A DNA stretch of 8,464 nt. Origin: Pseudomonadota bacterium (GTDB taxonomy: Bacteria > Pseudomonadota > Gammaproteobacteria > Pseudomonadales > Azotimanducaceae). Position 1 is the first letter of the stretch; the number at the start of each line of letters is the position of its first letter. Positions 7,116-8,464 of the stretch are shown piece after piece. Location: the NCBI GenBank assembly GCA_027622495.1, contig JAQBYL010000166.1:1-8464 (forward strand). Direction: 5' to 3'. The position numbers and the translations under genes are program-made. Under the pieces are notes generated by a model, which made no database searches, had not been told where the DNA came from, and saw only the letters and a program-made list of their open reading frames with translations.

Positions 7116-7144
7116 ATTCTAGCAGCGCGGTTCTTAAGTGTATA
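7116..7144 (-). promoter_or_regulatory. Predicted sigma-70-type promoter for thrC
   Basis: Read on the minus strand, TATACA (7144-7139, 4 of 6 to TTGACA) is separated by exactly 17 bases from TAGAAT (7121-7116, 5 of 6 to TATAAT). The expected start is near 7109, about 20 bases before the thrC start. It lies immediately behind the amtB terminator, so thrC is probably transcribed separately from amtB. Assigned from consensus and position only. Confidence 0.6.
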
Positions 7145-7153
7145 AATGACGTT

Positions 7154-7180
7154 AAAAAAAGGGGTGCAGATGCACCCCTT
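7154..7180 (-). terminator. Strong intrinsic terminator of amtB
   Basis: A perfect 10-base inverted repeat (AAGGGGTGCA at 7159-7168 and TGCACCCCTT at 7171-7180) is separated by two bases. On the minus strand the G+C-rich stem runs straight into seven T (7160-7154), the classic Rho-independent form. In the cell the innermost pairs would open to make a loop of about 4-6 bases. On the plus strand only a weak CTTT follows, so it acts mainly for amtB. Confidence 0.9.
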
Positions 7181-7199
7181 CTTTAGTCCGCATGATTCA

Positions 7200-7224
7200 G
7201 GCTCGGGTTAATCGATCCCGAGCC
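7200..7224 (-). repeat. Stem-loop in the amtB 3' untranslated region
   Basis: GGCTCGGG (7200-7207) and CCCGAGCC (7217-7224) form a perfect 8-base G+C-rich stem with a 9-base loop. It lies 9 bases after the amtB stop and upstream of the terminator hairpin on the amtB transcript. No T-run follows on either strand, so it is not itself a terminator. It may protect the mRNA 3' end or be a protein-binding site; the sequence does not decide. Confidence 0.6.
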
Positions 7225-7233
7225 GCAAGCCGT

Positions 7234-8464
7234 TTACAGGTTGTAACCTGTTTCGTTATGCAGTGAGACATCAAGTCCCATGGACTCTTCTTCGTCGCTG
7301 ACCCTCAGACCAATGATGACATCCACCAGTTTGAGGATGATAAAGGTGGCAATCGAGGTATAGACGAGGGTTGCGGCAACGCCGGTTCCCTGGGCCATCA
7401 ACTGCGCACCATAACCACCGGATTCAACCCCGAAGCCTGCACCACCCAACGCTTCGGCGCAGAAGATCCCGGTGAGCATGGCGCCAACGATACCGCCAAC
7501 ACAGTGCACACCGAACACATCCAGCGAGTCGTCATAGCCCATCGCACGCTTGAGCGTGGTGGAGGCAAAGAAACACACCACACCGGATGAAAGGCCAATA
7601 GCCAGTGCACCCATTGGACCGACAGCACCCGACGCAGGGGTAATCGCAACCAGACCGGCAACTGCACCGGTGATAATGCCGAGCACACTGGCCTTCTTGT
7701 GCATGATCCACTCAACGACCATCCAGCCGAGCGCTGCCGCTGCAGTGGCGACCTGGGTGACCAGCATGGCCATACCAGCAACACCATCCGCTGCCAGTTC
7801 ACTCCCGGCATTAAAACCAAACCAGCCAACCCACAACATCGACGCGCCGATAACCGACAGGGTCAGGTTGTGCGGAGGCATCGCTGTACCGGGAAAACCT
7901 TTTCGTTTGCCGAGCACTAGCGCAGTCACAAGACCGGCGATCCCCGCGTTGATGTGAACCACCGTTCCACCAGCAAAATCGAGAATACCCATGGCCCTGA
8001 GCCAGCCACCTTCACCCCACACCCAGTGGGTGATCGGTGCGTACACAAACAACAGCCAGATGGTCACAAAGGCGAGTAGAGCCGAGAACTTCATCCGGTC
8101 CACAAAGGCACCGACAATCAGGGCAGGCGTGATGATTGCGAAGGTCATCTGAAAGGTGACGAAAACAGTTTCCGGGATTGAACCCGAGACACCATCTACC
8201 GCGATACCGGCAAGAAACGACTTGCTCAAACCGCCCCAGAATGCCCCTTCACCGCCGAAGGCGATGCTGTAACCCCAGCAGACCCACAGAACCGTGACGA
8301 GGCAGGTAATCGCAAAGCACTGCATCAGCACCGAGAGAACGTTTTTAGATCGAACCATCCCCGCGTAAAACAACGAAAGGCCCGGTATGGTCATGAATAG
8401 AACCAGCGCAGTTGCGGTCAGCATCCAGGCGGTATCGCCTGAGTTAAGCTCATCGGCAAATGCC
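7234..8464 (-). CDS. amtB: Ammonium channel AmtB, N-terminus beyond the window
   Basis: Inner-membrane Amt/Mep/Rh channel that brings in ammonium, functioning as a trimer. The frame stays open to the right edge: 13 codons upstream of the Met at 8424 read AFADELNSGDTAW, typical Amt sequence before the first membrane helix. The Met is therefore internal and the signal/N-terminal part is missing. Counted from that Met, the pore residues are all present: Phe91 and Phe95 (gate, FQMTF), Trp136, Asp149 and His157 (LDFAGGTVVHINA), Phe204 and Ser208 (WFGFNAGS), and the second pore histidine His307 (DVFGVHCVGGIVG). About ten hydrophobic segments follow one another. The cytosolic tail GLRVSDEEESMGLD...HNETGYNL is the conserved part contacted by the PII protein GlnK, so GlnK control is likely. 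A glnK gene, commonly just upstream of amtB, would lie outside the window. Confidence 0.95.
   Translation of the reverse strand, partial: AFADELNSGDTAWMLTATALVLFMTIPGLSLFYAGMVRSKNVLSVLMQCFAITCLVTVLWVCWGYSIAFGGEGAFWGGLSKSFLAGIAVDGVSGSIPETVFVTFQMTFAIITPALIVGAFVDRMKFSALLAFVTIWLLFVYAPITHWVWGEGGWLRAMGILDFAGGTVVHINAGIAGLVTALVLGKRKGFPGTAMPPHNLTLSVIGASMLWVGWFGFNAGSELAADGVAGMAMLVTQVATAAAALGWMVVEWIMHKKASVLGIITGAVAGLVAITPASGAVGPMGALAIGLSSGVVCFFASTTLKRAMGYDDSLDVFGVHCVGGIVGAMLTGIFCAEALGGAGFGVESGGYGAQLMAQGTGVAATLVYTSIATFIILKLVDVIIGLRVSDEEESMGLDVSLHNETGYNL

Noticed and set aside
1..8464. Defence island, prophage, insertion sequence, CRISPR array or integron
   Set aside because: Apart from the DUF484 protein, every gene belongs to a known housekeeping family in a familiar order. 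I saw no direct-repeat array, transposase or attachment-like repeats, and XerC is the chromosomal type.

Overview
This window is an ordinary, densely packed stretch of bacterial chromosome, most probably from a gammaproteobacterium. The evidence is gene order. A small LptM/YifL-type lipoprotein is followed by lysA, dapF, a DUF484 gene, xerC and a YigB-like HAD phosphatase. This is the arrangement known from Pseudomonas (lppL-lysA-dapF-DUF484-xerC-HAD), and in reduced form from E. coli (yifL-dapF-yigA-xerC-yigB). Protein motifs and the moderately GC-rich coding sequence agree. I cannot name a genus. I saw no mobile element, CRISPR array, tRNA or rRNA.

Plus strand, 1-5731: the 3' part of argH (last step of arginine synthesis) runs in from the left edge. 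A 90-base gap holds a likely intrinsic terminator with a good sigma-70-type promoter nested in it. Six tightly packed genes follow: lptM-like lipoprotein, lysA, dapF, DUF484, xerC and HAD phosphatase. Neighbours overlap by a few bases or sit about 5 bases apart (lptM/lysA 11-base overlap, lysA/dapF 5-base gap, dapF/DUF484 ATGA, DUF484/xerC GTGA, xerC/HAD TGATG). This looks like one translationally coupled operon. DapF makes meso-diaminopimelate, which LysA decarboxylates to lysine and which peptidoglycan synthesis also uses. XerC resolves chromosome dimers at division.

Minus strand, 8464-5718: the 3' part of an ammonium channel gene (amtB) enters from the right edge. It ends in a run of three inverted repeats, the last being a strong intrinsic terminator. 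A compact promoter then serves thrC (threonine synthase), which points towards the lysA operon and overlaps the last 14 bases of the HAD gene. No terminator is visible at that junction.

The genes cover nitrogen entry (AmtB) and the arginine, lysine and threonine branches of amino acid synthesis, together with cell-wall precursor supply and chromosome segregation. I found no undescribed system. The points worth a second look are small-scale: the nested promoter/terminator, the U-rich start of the operon transcript, the shared palindrome encoding both C-termini at the convergent junction, the hairpins behind amtB, and the short lipoprotein with an unusual lipobox.
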